This document shows positions 62,201 to 63,990 of a stretch of 64,000 nt of DNA, piece after piece. Under the pieces are notes generated by a model. It was given only the letters and a program-made list of their open reading frames with translations, was not told the origin of the DNA and ran no database searches. The translations under genes and the position numbers were made by a program. Position 1 is the first letter of the stretch. Every line of letters starts with the position of its first letter. Origin of the DNA: Ariolimax columbianus (lineage: Eukaryota; Mollusca; Gastropoda; Stylommatophora; Arionidae); contig JAVGWX010000011.1 in NCBI GenBank assembly GCA_036924085.1, positions 17,871,108-17,935,107 on the forward strand, written 5' to 3'.

Positions 62201-62366
62201 CTAACCTGGGAGAGAGAGTGAAGTTGACGAGTGTAACCTTAGTTGATACTTCGGGTGTGTAATGTGGGTTAGGCAGTTTTGTTGTCATGTAGAACTTAAA
62301 GTCGTCATGGTATGGAATGACAGAATCTCCGATCTTGATCACGGAACTGCCTTGTAGCTTGTATGT
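17919..62366 (-). CDS. DNAH1: Axonemal dynein heavy chain 1-like, C-terminal 970 residues in 17 exons; 5' end outside the window
   Basis: Exons in order: 62206-62366, 58591-58816, 55025-55220, 52628-52779, 50582-50781, 44161-44464, 43039-43170, 42193-42366, 37398-37577, 35143-35319, 33616-33786, 33240-33370, 31935-32079, 26476-26571, 24922-25032, 21520-21754, 17919-18040. They total 2913 nt with compatible phases, giving 970 residues and a stop. The protein is the end of the dynein motor: AAA5, the following coiled segment, AAA6 and the C-terminal domain. Axonemal heavy chains use ATP hydrolysis to slide outer-doublet microtubules in cilia and flagella. Assignment to DNAH1 (single-headed inner arm) rests on paralog-specific stretches, chiefly [27 protein letters not shown] and the ending [13 protein letters not shown]3, 7 and 12 are the closest alternatives. 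Full-length family members are about 4,200-4,300 residues, so roughly the last quarter is present. Every intron longer than 1 kb examined holds repeats, yet the frame is intact. Confidence 0.95.
18245..18995. other. Last DNAH1 intron, unassigned part
   Basis: Contains a run ending in CAACAAACAACAAGAACAACG near 18490-18512, like a CAA-tailed SINE, but no recognised family and no coding signal. Confidence 0.35.
19005..19455 (+). mobile_element. Mariner-like element, 5' part, interrupted
   Basis: The plus strand encodes [19 protein letters not shown] then [16 protein letters not shown] with TVHNW, the helix-turn-helix start of a mariner transposase. The leader (CAAGTAGGTCACAAACTGAT) matches the element at 35405. 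The 3' part resumes near 19960 after nested insertions. Confidence 0.75.
19460..19672 (+). repeat. tRNA-headed SINE nested in the mariner remnant
   Basis: GGTGGTCTCGAGGTAAGGTG and CACAGGCTCGAATCACGG are A- and B-box like. A shorter relative is at 56610-56730 (TGGTCTTGAGGTAAGGTGTC; TTAATGGCC; CAAAATTCAAAT). Confidence 0.6.
19695..19820 (-). repeat. SINE-G, internally deleted
   Basis: CAGCATGCATTTTATGTAA, CCTGCATTTTCTAAGG and GAGCCGTGTCACTTAACC match SINE-G, but the middle is missing. Confidence 0.65.
19852..19936 (+). mobile_element. CR1-like LINE 3' tail
   Basis: CTGGCTGTATACTGACTCTG, GAGTCTTCTAAACCAGTATA and CATTAAGTTAAG match the tail of the copy at 38213-40674. Tail only. Confidence 0.7.
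19955..20112 (+). mobile_element. Mariner-like element, 3' part
   Basis: AGAAGACCAAAGACATCTTCGCTGCAGG.. and ..GATAAAGTGATGAAATAAG match the 3' end of the related copy at 41800-41895 and complete the element begun at 19005. Confidence 0.65.
20240..20640 (+). repeat. SINE-C remnant
   Basis: CCAAATCCTACAAGTTTCAAG and CTTGCCACTAGACTAATGTA with GATTGTGGTTGATGA correspond to blocks of the SINE-C at 23190-23450, with about 150 bp of unrelated sequence between them. Confidence 0.5.
21075..21180 (-). repeat. SINE-B fragment
   Basis: CTTCACCTCATTAGCCAGAC and CAGGGAGAACTACTTGGAAG match the internal part of SINE-B copies at 30300 and 49310. Confidence 0.6.
21520..21754 (-). CDS. DNAH1: DNAH1 exon: [14 protein letters not shown] segment
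   Basis: Residues 853-930 plus one base. Contains [30 protein letters not shown] and [13 protein letters not shown]. Acceptor TACCAG|GTG, donor G|GTTTGA. Gly 931 is split over the last intron. Confidence 0.95.
22037..22300. repeat. SINE-E copy 1
   Basis: AAAGGTCAGTCCCATGGCAAC, GATGAAGATAACTCTTCA, GGTACCATGCACAAACCAC and GCTCGGATTTGTTTCT recur at 53872-54160. Confidence 0.7.
22520..23091 (-). mobile_element. RNase H LINE, 3' fragment, copy 2
   Basis: A 5'-truncated copy with only the end of RNase H ([20 protein letters not shown]) and the C-terminal [18 protein letters not shown] block, then CGTACGAAGAAG. It is flanked by the exact 15-bp repeat CAAATCCTGGTATTC at 22505-22519 and 23092-23106. 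It lies in a DNAH1 intron. Confidence 0.9.
23190..23450 (+). repeat. SINE-C, tRNA-headed
   Basis: The head CTGTGGTAGAGAGGTAAGG (A-box like) and GGCAATCAAATCCTGC (B-box like) precede TAGCTCATGACCAGAAAGTG and a 3' end with CATCATCACTTGCAATAGAC and CAACTAACTTAAC. Matches 32392-32645. Confidence 0.6.
23460..24640. other. DNAH1 intron, unassigned
   Basis: No gene signal. Some LINE-like wording near 23820-23960, too eroded to assign. Confidence 0.35.
24645..24775. repeat. Hairpin-forming repeat (MITE-like) with TTAACCCTTTA end
   Basis: TTAACCCTTTATAGTCTGGCC then TAATTGAT (from 24701) is mirrored by ATCAATTAGGCTGGACTGTA then AAGGGTT to 24772. A third related arm begins at 24650 (TTAACCCTCTACAGTCTGAC). 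It lies just downstream of a DNAH1 exon on the coding strand. Confidence 0.65.
24922..25032 (-). CDS. DNAH1: DNAH1 exon: [15 protein letters not shown] segment
   Basis: Residues 816-852. [19 protein letters not shown] is a dynein C-terminal domain hallmark, followed by [10 protein letters not shown]. Acceptor TGCCAG|GTA, donor CAG|GTACAC, phase 0 at both ends. Confidence 0.95.
25255..25500. repeat. SINE-F-like repeat
   Basis: CAATCAATCAACCAATCAAA opening, then GGCATGCCTGTCAGG as in 13620-13655 (TGACATGCTTGGCAGG). Weak family. Confidence 0.4.
26090..26370 (-). repeat. SINE-A2 copy
   Basis: The reverse complement reads AACTAGCGAGTCATAGCTGG, TTTGCATCAGAGCC, ACTAGTGTAGTCTGGCTAAG and CCCAGTACTCAAAAAA, aligning with 41090-41280. 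Confidence 0.65.
26476..26571 (-). CDS. DNAH1: DNAH1 exon: [10 protein letters not shown] segment
   Basis: Residues 784-815. Reads [18 protein letters not shown] and then [12 protein letters not shown]. Acceptor GATAG|GCT, donor TCA|GTATGT, phase 0 at both ends. It is too short to stand out as an ORF and was found by joining to its neighbours. Confidence 0.94.
26820..27062 (+). mobile_element. LINE C-terminal fragment
   Basis: The plus frame reads [49 protein letters not shown] and [13 protein letters not shown] with a few stops. Same family as the minus-strand fragment at 34470-35030. Confidence 0.68.
27063..27440 (-). repeat. SINE-B copy
   Basis: GTGAATGCCCACAATGAGTAG, CATCCTGAAAAGGACG, TTCATCTGCATGTCGCTCAC and CTTGGCCAGTATATTTTATC match the copies at 30100 and 49105. 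Confidence 0.75.
27826..27850. repeat. Left end of a 20-bp minisatellite
   Basis: GGCCAGCTGTTGTTTGTGG then AGGCCACC is one unit of the minisatellite at 29107-29430, now separated from it by a LINE. Confidence 0.7.
27851..29096 (-). mobile_element. CR1-like LINE, 5'-truncated, inserted in a minisatellite
   Basis: The minus strand encodes the second half of [64 protein letters not shown] and [12 protein letters not shown], then the tail ending at ACTTAACTTAACG-like sequence (about 27851). It lies within the 5.4-kb DNAH1 intron. Confidence 0.88.
29107..29430. repeat. 20-bp minisatellite, about 16 units
   Basis: Unit CTG(T/C)TGTGTGTGGAGGCCA(G/C) repeats head to tail. The period is not a multiple of three, yet neither strand has frequent stops, so it creates long spurious ORFs both ways. 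Confidence 0.95.
30100..30445 (-). repeat. SINE-B copy
   Basis: GTTGTTGTTGTTTCGAATGCC, TTTTGTGCGCCCTGAAAAGG, CTTCATCTACGTGTCGCTC and TTGGTCAGTGTATTTTGCC. The CAA tail is at the left because the copy is reversed. Confidence 0.78.
30635..30795 (+). repeat. tRNA-headed SINE remnant
   Basis: TTCGGTGGTCTAGGGGTTGTC (A-box like) and ATGTTCAAATTACG (B-box like), then AGGTCAACCCAGTTGTAAATG. Related to 19460-19672. Confidence 0.5.
30800..31930. other. DNAH1 intron, mostly unassigned
   Basis: A possible LINE trace near 31125-31200 ([17 protein letters not shown]) is too weak to call firmly. Otherwise nothing recognised. Confidence 0.3.
31935..32079 (-). CDS. DNAH1: DNAH1 exon: [11 protein letters not shown] segment
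   Basis: Completes Arg 735 and encodes residues 736-783. Contains [15 protein letters not shown] and [19 protein letters not shown]. Acceptor ATACCAG|A, donor AAG|GTATTG. Confidence 0.95.
32251..32390 (-). repeat. SINE-A fragment
   Basis: GTTCGTTCTTAATCTCGCAC, CAAGCCCTGAAAAAGGC and TTTACAGCTTGACTG are the reverse complement of the SINE-A 3' part. It abuts a SINE-C. Confidence 0.65.
32392..32645 (+). repeat. SINE-C, tRNA-headed
   Basis: Head TCTGGTTGAGAGGTATGGC, then ATGTCTTGCCACTGGTCC, GTGAGGTTGATGACCAGTG and a 3' end CATCACCGCTTGTACTGAGC with CAACTAACTAAC. Aligns with 23190-23450. Confidence 0.65.
32795..33152 (-). repeat. SINE-A, full-length, with GAA tail
   Basis: On the minus strand it runs from GGGATCAAGATGCTGAGCAG through GTGGTTAGCGACCCATAGC, a 3' block with TGCTGAAAGTCGGATGTG, and GTTTGGTAGTGGGAGATTG to GAACGAACGAAGAAGAAG. 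The tail resembles that of the RNase H LINE. Confidence 0.75.
33240..33370 (-). CDS. DNAH1: DNAH1 exon: [16 protein letters not shown] segment
   Basis: Residues 692-734 plus two bases. Contains [18 protein letters not shown]. Acceptor AATGTAG|GTA, donor CG|GTGAGT. It is separated from the preceding exon by the shortest intron, 245 bp. Confidence 0.95.
33616..33786 (-). CDS. DNAH1: DNAH1 exon: [11 protein letters not shown] segment
   Basis: Residues 635-691. Contains [18 protein letters not shown] and a low-complexity [10 protein letters not shown] tail, as expected for the variable loop of this family. Phase 0 at both ends; acceptor CTGCAG|GGA, donor GAG|GTAAGC. Confidence 0.95.
34470..35030 (-). 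mobile_element. LINE C-terminal fragment
   Basis: Minus frames read [49 protein letters not shown] and ELYGADTWT. Same family as 26820-27062, with several frameshifts. Confidence 0.6.
35143..35319 (-). CDS. DNAH1: DNAH1 exon: [16 protein letters not shown] segment
   Basis: Residues 576-634. Contains [17 protein letters not shown], the near-invariant dynein block before the C-terminal domain. Phase 0 at both ends; acceptor AACCAG|GTG, donor AAT|GTAGGT. Confidence 0.95.
35405..36255 (+). mobile_element. Mariner-like transposon remnant
   Basis: The leader TAAGTCAGTAAGTAGCTCAC and repeats of ACATCAAACTTTGTGATTAC match the copy at 19005. Coding pieces: [18 protein letters not shown] then [10 protein letters not shown] (N-terminal HTH), and near the end [14 protein letters not shown] and [16 protein letters not shown] (catalytic SPDLAPSDFHLF block). 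Frameshifts and stops throughout. Confidence 0.78.
36311..37356 (+). mobile_element. piggyBac-like remnant split by SINE-A
   Basis: TTAA at 36311-36314 and 37353-37356. The ends TTAACCTTTAAGATCCTATA and (reverse complement) TTAACCCTTAAGATCCTATA are inverted repeats. Inside, [18 protein letters not shown] resembles the acidic N terminus of a piggyBac transposase; the catalytic part is absent. The right end lies about 40 bp from the DNAH1 exon at 37398. Confidence 0.75.
36926..37286 (-). repeat. SINE-A, full-length, with target duplication
   Basis: 361 bp flanked by the exact 15-bp repeat TGATATTGTTGATTT (36911-36925 and 37287-37301). The insert ends in GAACAAACGAAGCCAAGCC on the minus strand. 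It interrupts the piggyBac-like element. Confidence 0.88.
37398..37577 (-). CDS. DNAH1: DNAH1 exon: [13 protein letters not shown] segment
   Basis: Residues 516-575. Contains [28 protein letters not shown] and [13 protein letters not shown]. Phase 0 at both ends; acceptor TTTCAG|GTA, donor AAG|GTAAGA. A piggyBac-like remnant ends only about 40 bp from this donor. Confidence 0.95.
37757..37798. repeat. TGAT microsatellite
   Basis: About ten TGAT units with two interruptions, within the DNAH1 intron. Confidence 0.85.
37858..40857 (+). repeat. Tandem duplicate unit 1 (contains SINE-A2), split by a LINE
   Basis: AGAGCATTTGCAGTGGC, GGAAGGTTACAGTGGTTCTG and AACAGCAGCTAGCGGCTCAT recur in the same order and orientation in unit 2 at 40858-41345. 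Unit 1 is broken at 38212 by the CR1-like LINE and resumes at 40675. Confidence 0.85.
38213..40674 (+). mobile_element. CR1-like LINE, 5'-truncated, one frameshift
   Basis: The first frame (to 39412) holds the end of an apurinic endonuclease ([26 protein letters not shown]) and the start of RT ([28 protein letters not shown]). A one-base shift near 39405 moves to the second frame (39480-40589) with [57 protein letters not shown] and a terminal VNAFKNKLD. It ends in a GTTAAGTTAAGTTAG tail. The flanking repeat is at most TAGT (38209-38212, 40675-40678). It lies in the DNAH1 intron 37578-42192, in antisense orientation to the gene. Confidence 0.92.
40858..41345 (+). repeat. Tandem duplicate unit 2 (contains SINE-A2), uninterrupted
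   Basis: The same sequence as unit 1 without the LINE. The junction CTGCACTAGTGTAGTCAAG at 41196-41214 is the empty target site. Confidence 0.85.
41346..41900 (+). mobile_element. Mariner-like transposon remnant
   Basis: Matches the elements at 19005 and 35405: GGTGGCAGCAACATCCAAC, GCAGCTCAGATATAAAATGG, then an internal deletion to the catalytic end (CATGACAATGCCAGACCAC, NDN.RPH-like) and GATAAAGTGATGGGATAAG. No intact ORF. Confidence 0.7.
42193..42366 (-). CDS. DNAH1: DNAH1 exon: [10 protein letters not shown] segment
   Basis: Residues 458-515. Contains [30 protein letters not shown] and ANLLRSY, all AAA6 signatures. Phase 0 at both ends; acceptor TTGCAG|GTT, donor AAA|GTATGT. The intron on its 5' side is largely a 30-bp minisatellite. 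Confidence 0.95.
42660..42955. repeat. 30-bp minisatellite with 60-bp higher-order period
   Basis: Unit TCCATTAATTTGA followed by CTTCAGGCAGCCCTTAG or TTACATGCAACCCTTGG, mostly alternating. It fills nearly half of the 672-bp intron between two DNAH1 exons. Confidence 0.92.
43039..43170 (-). CDS. DNAH1: DNAH1 exon: [12 protein letters not shown] segment
   Basis: Residues 414-457. The read [15 protein letters not shown] is the conserved AAA6 strand that corresponds to the Walker B region in active modules. Phase 0 at both ends; acceptor AATAG|GGT, donor AAG|GTCAGG. Confidence 0.95.
43310..43490 (+). repeat. Chimeric SINE: tRNA-like head, CR1 micro-fragment, SINE-A 3' part
   Basis: TAGTGGTAGAGCACTCAC and AGGGTTCAAAT supply A- and B-box like motifs. 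They are followed by 29 bp (43360-43388) identical to the CR1-like LINE at 40005-40033, then CGAAAGGTGCAAACATCGC and AGCTGTAAACTAGTGACAC from SINE-A. Confidence 0.75.
43498..43680. repeat. Tandem repeat, about 60-bp period, three units
   Basis: Each unit has TAATTATGTCCATGTTCATT (or a close variant), CTTGGGA and TTTGACC.TTTCTGT. Confidence 0.75.
44161..44464 (-). CDS. DNAH1: DNAH1 exon: AAA6 core start
   Basis: The largest exon in the window: residues 312-413. Contains [38 protein letters not shown] and ISLGQGQ. The SQGTDP segment sits where AAA6 has a degenerate P-loop. Acceptor TTCAG|G, donor CAG|GTAAAT. Confidence 0.95.
45085..45370 (+). mobile_element. CR1-like LINE 3' end
   Basis: GATAAATTAGATTATAACAAG, TTAGTCAGAGAGTGGTGAATG and the tail GACGTTAAGTTAAGTTA match the last 280 bp of the LINE at 38213-40674, with decay. 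Confidence 0.8.
45420..45625 (+). repeat. SINE-B copy
   Basis: TAATGAGGTGGGGGATCGAC, GTCTGGAGGACTCC, CACAAAAGAGTAAACTTGC and a CAACAACAACA tail. Confidence 0.7.
45626..46510. other. DNAH1 intron, unassigned
   Basis: AT-rich, without recognised gene or repeat. Confidence 0.4.
46515..46890 (+). repeat. SINE-D, near full length
   Basis: CTGTACTTCTACATAGGCAG, CTTAGCAGGCTAGGCTCGAG, GCCATCTATGCTGTTCTAAA and TGGCAGTGGTGCTATTC align with 15540-15940. Confidence 0.72.
46925..47038. repeat. Two-unit tandem duplication left of the rRNA retroposon
   Basis: TACACATAGAATCAACAACT and AAGTTCAGGATGAA occur twice, about 57 bp apart. The second unit ends at the retroposon's target duplication. Confidence 0.85.
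47039..47227 (+). pseudogene. 18S rRNA fragment A in the retroposon
   Basis: Matches the conserved 18S segment around the universal AAACTTAAAGGAATTGACGG site, from ACCATAAACGATGCC through GGGCAGCTTCCGGGAAACC to GCGGCTTAATTTGACTCAAC. Several substitutions are visible. It is about 10% of an 18S gene. Confidence 0.9.
47266..47315 (+). pseudogene. 28S rRNA fragment 1 (domain VI start)
   Basis: GTCTAATATGAAACGAGTGC and GGGTTTAGACC resemble the 28S stretch CTAATAGGGAACGTGAGCTG with GGGTTTAGACC. Short and diverged. Confidence 0.65.
47358..47424 (+). pseudogene. 18S rRNA fragment B, shorter repeat of fragment A
   Basis: AAAGGAATTGACGGAAGAGC to GCGGCTTAAATTGACTTAAC repeats the 3' part of fragment A, with further changes. 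The two are separated by a short 28S-like piece. Confidence 0.85.
47467..47585 (+). pseudogene. 28S rRNA fragment 2
   Basis: A second copy of the same 28S stretch: GGTCTAATAGTGAACATGTG, then GAAGACAGGTCAG, then TATGGTAATCTGG. It ends near the place where the sarcin-ricin loop should begin. Confidence 0.72.
47632..48107 (+). pseudogene. 28S rRNA fragment 3, to the 28S 3' end
   Basis: Covers ACAGGTCAGTTTTACCCTAC, GCTACGGTAATCCTGCT, the loop CGAGAGGAGCC, GACATTTGGTTCACG, CGAACGCCTCTAAGCC and GAAGCTGCTCGATATCC. It ends at GAGACTCAACCCTTGACCA near the mature 28S 3' end. The variable part at 47850-47935 is poorly alignable by eye. Confidence 0.88.
48170..48300 (+). pseudogene. 28S rRNA fragment 4, restart at the sarcin-ricin loop
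   Basis: After about 60 bp of post-28S body, 28S starts again at TTTCGAGAGGAATCACAGG and runs through ACATTTGGTCCACGTGCTTG to CTCTAAGCCAGAATCCCGCC. This matches where copy 1 begins, so copy 2 behaves like a dimer. Confidence 0.85.
49105..49450 (-). repeat. SINE-B, left arm of an inverted pair
   Basis: GTTGTTGTTGTAAATGCCC, TTGTGTACCCTGAAAACAAC and CTTGGCCAGTATGTTTTACC. Reversed relative to the next copy. Confidence 0.8.
49495..49803 (+). repeat. SINE-B, right arm of an inverted pair
   Basis: GTCAGGTTTAGACAAAACATAC, GAAGCCAAGCATAGCCC and CATTCAACAACAACAG. About 45 bp separate it from the left arm. Confidence 0.8.
49865..50224 (+). repeat. SINE-A, full-length
   Basis: Runs from ATCAAGATGCTGAGCAGCGG and AGTGGTCAGCGACCC through a 3' block (TTGCTGAAGTCAGATGTG) and GGTTTGGTAGCGGGAG to GAACGAACGAAGCCAAGCC. 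Confidence 0.8.
50283..50343 (-). mobile_element. CR1-like LINE 3' tail
   Basis: TTAACTTAACGTCTTTATAA, TTTAGAAGACCCTGCAGTC and GTATACAACCAGTT match the LINE tail. Nothing upstream remains. Confidence 0.7.
50582..50781 (-). CDS. DNAH1: DNAH1 exon: [10 protein letters not shown] segment
   Basis: Residues 246-311 plus two bases. Reads [10 protein letters not shown], then [12 protein letters not shown] and IFDSSEPH. Acceptor TTGCAG|GGT, donor AG|GTAACT. Arg 312 is split over the following 6.1-kb intron, the longest in the window. Confidence 0.95.
51110..51260 (+). mobile_element. Possible LINE C-terminal trace
   Basis: The plus strand reads [18 protein letters not shown], like the GRPRKRW.DDI motif of several LINEs. 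Very short. Confidence 0.35.
52000..52420 (-). mobile_element. LINE C-terminal fragment
   Basis: Minus frames give [30 protein letters not shown] and [14 protein letters not shown]. They resemble the EAMEMW..RR.LRI.W and GHVMRR..LE blocks of a LINE group. Strongly decayed. Confidence 0.5.
52628..52779 (-). CDS. DNAH1: DNAH1 exon: [13 protein letters not shown] segment
   Basis: Completes codon 195 and encodes residues 196-245. Contains [16 protein letters not shown], one of the most conserved dynein heavy chain blocks. Acceptor CCTCAG|AT, donor TTG|GTATGT. The intron on its 5' side holds a tandem repeat with a period of about 34 bp. Confidence 0.95.
52795..53150. repeat. Tandem repeat, about 34-bp period, ten units
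   Basis: Unit TCATTGTTGAGTAGTGAATA plus TTGAGTTTTTTCAT with small indels. It starts 16 bp from the DNAH1 exon at 52628-52779, on its acceptor side. Confidence 0.92.
53160..53870. other. DNAH1 intron, mostly unassigned
   Basis: The section 53390-53500 resembles 59255-59330 (GAGATGACTGAACCATGAT; CAAGGGGTAGTTC), probably an old LINE tail. Otherwise nothing recognised. Confidence 0.35.
53872..54160. repeat. SINE-E copy 2
   Basis: AAAGGTCAGTCCCATGGCAAC, CGAGGATGAAGATAACTC, TACCCATTTACAGCTGGG and GCTCGGATTTATTTCT align with 22037-22300. Confidence 0.72.
54199..54345 (-). repeat. SINE-A fragment
   Basis: GTCAATCTCTCACTACCAAAC and TTTACAGCTTGACTGCAGG, then an end near CATCCATCTTCAGTAGC. It is followed closely by a full SINE-A. 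Confidence 0.7.
54357..54718 (-). repeat. SINE-A, full-length
   Basis: Reverse complement of the 49865-50224 copy: GGCTTGGTTTCGTTCGTTC, CTACCAAACCCTGAAAGGGC, CCGACTTCAATAAGCA and GCTGCTCAGCATCTTGATCC. The flanks CTGTTCTTATAT and CTGTTCTAATAT look like an imperfect target duplication. Confidence 0.8.
55025..55220 (-). CDS. DNAH1: DNAH1 exon: AAA6 proximal part
   Basis: Residues 130-194 plus one base. Contains [15 protein letters not shown] and [16 protein letters not shown]. Acceptor CCTATAG|GCC, donor G|GTAATC. Codon 195 (Asp) is split across the next intron. Confidence 0.95.
55540..56170 (+). mobile_element. LINE C-terminal fragment, RTE-like
   Basis: The plus strand reads [74 protein letters not shown] and [12 protein letters not shown]. 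One stop and one shift break it. The order is that of an RTE-like polymerase end. Confidence 0.72.
56610..56730 (+). repeat. tRNA-headed SINE fragment
   Basis: GGTGGTCTTGAGGTAAGGTG, then GGGCTTAATGGCCGCTGTCC, related to 19460-19672 with an internal deletion of the B-box part. Confidence 0.5.
56755..56982. mobile_element. Palindromic pair of mariner N-terminal fragments
   Basis: The left arm (plus) encodes AVYGDKSV then [13 protein letters not shown]. The right arm encodes [20 protein letters not shown] on the minus strand. The arms are about 90 bp with a short centre near 56846-56885. Confidence 0.7.
57228..57330 (+). repeat. SINE-B 3' fragment
   Basis: CTGCAACCCACCACTTAACGC, CCTTTTCAGGGTGTAC and GTCAACAACAACATCAAC. 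Confidence 0.72.
57335..58540. other. DNAH1 intron, unassigned
   Basis: A frame with [17 protein letters not shown] at 57450-57505 faintly resembles a LINE C terminus. No firm call. Confidence 0.3.
58591..58816 (-). CDS. DNAH1: DNAH1 exon: AAA5 to AAA6 linker; ends in a GC donor
   Basis: Residues 54-129. It holds GLEDQLLG and [14 protein letters not shown], then a charged segment likely to be coiled coil. The acceptor is GTGTAG|T. The donor is AAG|GCAAGT, so the next intron (55221-58590) starts with GC instead of GT. The next exon begins in frame with GCC AAA GTG, matching the family, so this junction is well fixed. Confidence 0.95.
59447..60535 (-). mobile_element. RNase H LINE, 3' fragment, copy 3
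   Basis: 5'-truncated copy with the whole RNase H region: [48 protein letters not shown], a stop near 59943, then the CPCG...QNCP block and CGTACGATGAAGAAG. The flanks TGACTGCATCT (59436-59446, 60536-60546) are an exact 11-bp target duplication. Confidence 0.9.
60640..61215 (-). mobile_element. LINE C-terminal fragment
   Basis: The minus strand reads [19 protein letters not shown] at about 61215-61160, then degraded pieces matching a group with CIRRI and GHI.RV blocks, ending near the [11 protein letters not shown] frame. Several stops. Confidence 0.6.
61374..61541. repeat. Long inverted repeat, left arm
   Basis: About 168 bp, with GACATTGCATTAAAATGTGC and GTCATGAAACATATGACATC, is the reverse complement of 61982-62145 with only a few differences, including a 3-bp indel. 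Confidence 0.88.
61695..61979 (-). mobile_element. CR1-like LINE 3' end between the inverted arms
   Basis: The minus strand encodes [52 protein letters not shown] and [11 protein letters not shown], as in the LINE at 38213-40674. The usual tail is absent. Confidence 0.8.
61982..62145. repeat. Long inverted repeat, right arm
   Basis: Partner of 61374-61541. It ends about 60 bp from the donor of the DNAH1 exon at 62206-62366. Confidence 0.88.
62206..62366 (-). CDS. DNAH1: DNAH1 exon: AAA5 region, first exon in the window
   Basis: Residues 1-53 plus two bases of codon 54. The read includes [16 protein letters not shown] and [17 protein letters not shown], typical of the dynein AAA5 module. The acceptor is AATCAG before ACATAC and the donor is AG|GTTAGT. 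The upstream exon was not found before position 64000. Confidence 0.95.
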
Positions 62367-62369
62367 CTG

Positions 62370-63015
62370 ATTGATTGAAAATTGTTTAAAGTAAAGTTAG
62401 TTCCATAGCAGATACTTAACCATATGGATTCTGAGTCCCTTCTTCTCCTTGTCCCTTCTTTACCCTAGAGTATAAGGCAAGAATTATAGTTGGCCTCTAT
62501 CAAAGCACTTTGTGTGCTTTTACAGTGGTGGTTTCTTTAGCAATATGTTTGACATTATGAGATTGCTAGTCTTGTACACAATTTTCTTTGGTGGTCTTTT
62601 ATGACATGCATGTAGGTGGTCTCAAATCTCATGACCTCAGACCCGCCTTTCAGGCTATGTAGGTGCAGTGGCCATATTATTTCCTCCCCAGTTTGTGGCC
62701 TCAGGATCCACTCTAGAAGCACCTCCTTGGTACGAAGGAAAGAATAAAACATTTGCACCTCCATGGATGTCTAAAGAAAGTTGTGCAAGAGATTAACAAC
62801 CTCACCATGTAGATCACCATTCTTCACCTCAAGACAGGGCACAACTGTCTGAATAAACACTTGTACAAGCTTCGACCATCTATTTCACCCTTGTGCATGT
62901 GGACTAAATAAATAAACTCCTGAGACTGTATTACAGGACTGGGTTCTTGTGCGTTAATTCACCCCATCTGAAATGTTATTGCCATTCAATGACCACATGG
63001 GTTTCTGTACACAAA
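62370..63015. other. Unassigned intron sequence
   Basis: No dynein exon, other gene or known repeat recognised. Confidence 0.4.
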
Positions 63016-63203
63016 TAATTATAAGTGTCTAGCTATCAGGGTGCAGTTTTGTTTGGTGCAGTTTTGTTGTTTTTTGTGGGCCCTAAAAATGACCTTGATG
63101 CTGGTTTGTGGGTTTTATGGGCCCTGAAAAGGGCCGTGAGGGGAACAGATTACCAAGGATCGCTGAAGCTATGCACATATCAGGACATACACATGTTGTT
63201 CGT

Positions 63204-63368
63204 TCATAGCTGCACAATTTCAAGAGGAGGCCAAAATTTGGTGATGTCCTGCAGAACATTGTCGAACGGGTCTAACTGACGGACTTTATTCCGATGTCGC
63301 CACAGAAACTCACACACGTAGGAATCTATCATATGTCTGTGTGTTCCGTTTTGACGTTTGTTGCGCTC
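63204..63368 (-). mobile_element. ISXO2/Merlin-like transposase C-terminal fragment
   Basis: The minus strand reads NGTHRHMIDSYVCEFLWRH, then DPFDNVLQDITKFWPP and a stop soon after. GT.R..L.SYL.EF.WR with F...L.DI...YPP is the C-terminal pattern of ISXO2-like transposases, found in eukaryotic Merlin transposons. The catalytic part is not visible. Confidence 0.55.
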
Positions 63369-63377
63369 TTTAACTAA

Positions 63378-63605
63378 GGAGAAGGGATCAAAGTTGGAAG
63401 GATAACCTGGTACCCAAAAATGCCATGCTGAAGTCTGATGTATCGGACCAAAAGGTGCAAATATCACAGTAAAACTGTAAATTATGACAACGCATTCTGT
63501 TCTCCAGACTGCATCTTACTACTTAGAAAGCTTTTTCAGGGCTTAATAGCAGGTGTTTAAGAACAGAGAAGACAAATAAGAAGAAGACAAAGTAAAAGGA
63601 GAAGA
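63378..63605 (+). repeat. SINE-A, 5'-truncated, with GA-rich tail
   Basis: GAAGGGATCAAAGTTGGAAGG, TGCTGAAGTCTGATGTATCG, ACCAAAAGGTGCAAATATC and AGAACAGAGAAGAC. A polypurine GAAGAAG tract follows to about 63660. Confidence 0.7.
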
Positions 63606-63660
63606 AGAAGAAGTAGAAAGAGAAGAAGAAGAAGAAGAAGATGAAAATGAGATCAAAAGA
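63590..63660. repeat. GAA-rich polypurine tract
   Basis: Mainly GAAGAAGAAG with AAAGGAG and GAAAGAG interruptions, probably an expanded SINE-A tail. Confidence 0.8.
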
Positions 63661-63832
63661 AGAATAAGACCAGGACAGTATATCTACACAGGACCCTGAA
63701 AGTTTCAGATGTCTGTTTCGGCCATCTGCTAATGCTATTGTCTTTCCTTTTGAGTTTTCCACAGCAAGGATTGAGAATCAGACCCAATGATTGATCTGTG
63801 GTTTCTAGATATCCAGCTCAGAACTGATGTAA

Positions 63833-63990
63833 CTATTTCAAGTTTCATGTGATATATTCAACTTTCATGTGATATATTCAACTTTCATGTGATATATTCA
63901 ATCTTCATGTGATATATTTAATCGTATGTGATACATTCAATCTTCATGTGATACATTCAATCTACATGTGATATATTCAATCTTCATTCT
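63833..63990. repeat. 20-bp tandem repeat, about eight units
   Basis: Unit TTCATGTGATATATTCAATC with small changes, running close to the window edge. Confidence 0.9.

Noticed and set aside
63120..63280. A histone gene upstream of the stem-loop
   Set aside because: The adjacent minus-strand frame reads as a transposase-like tail, not a histone C terminus.
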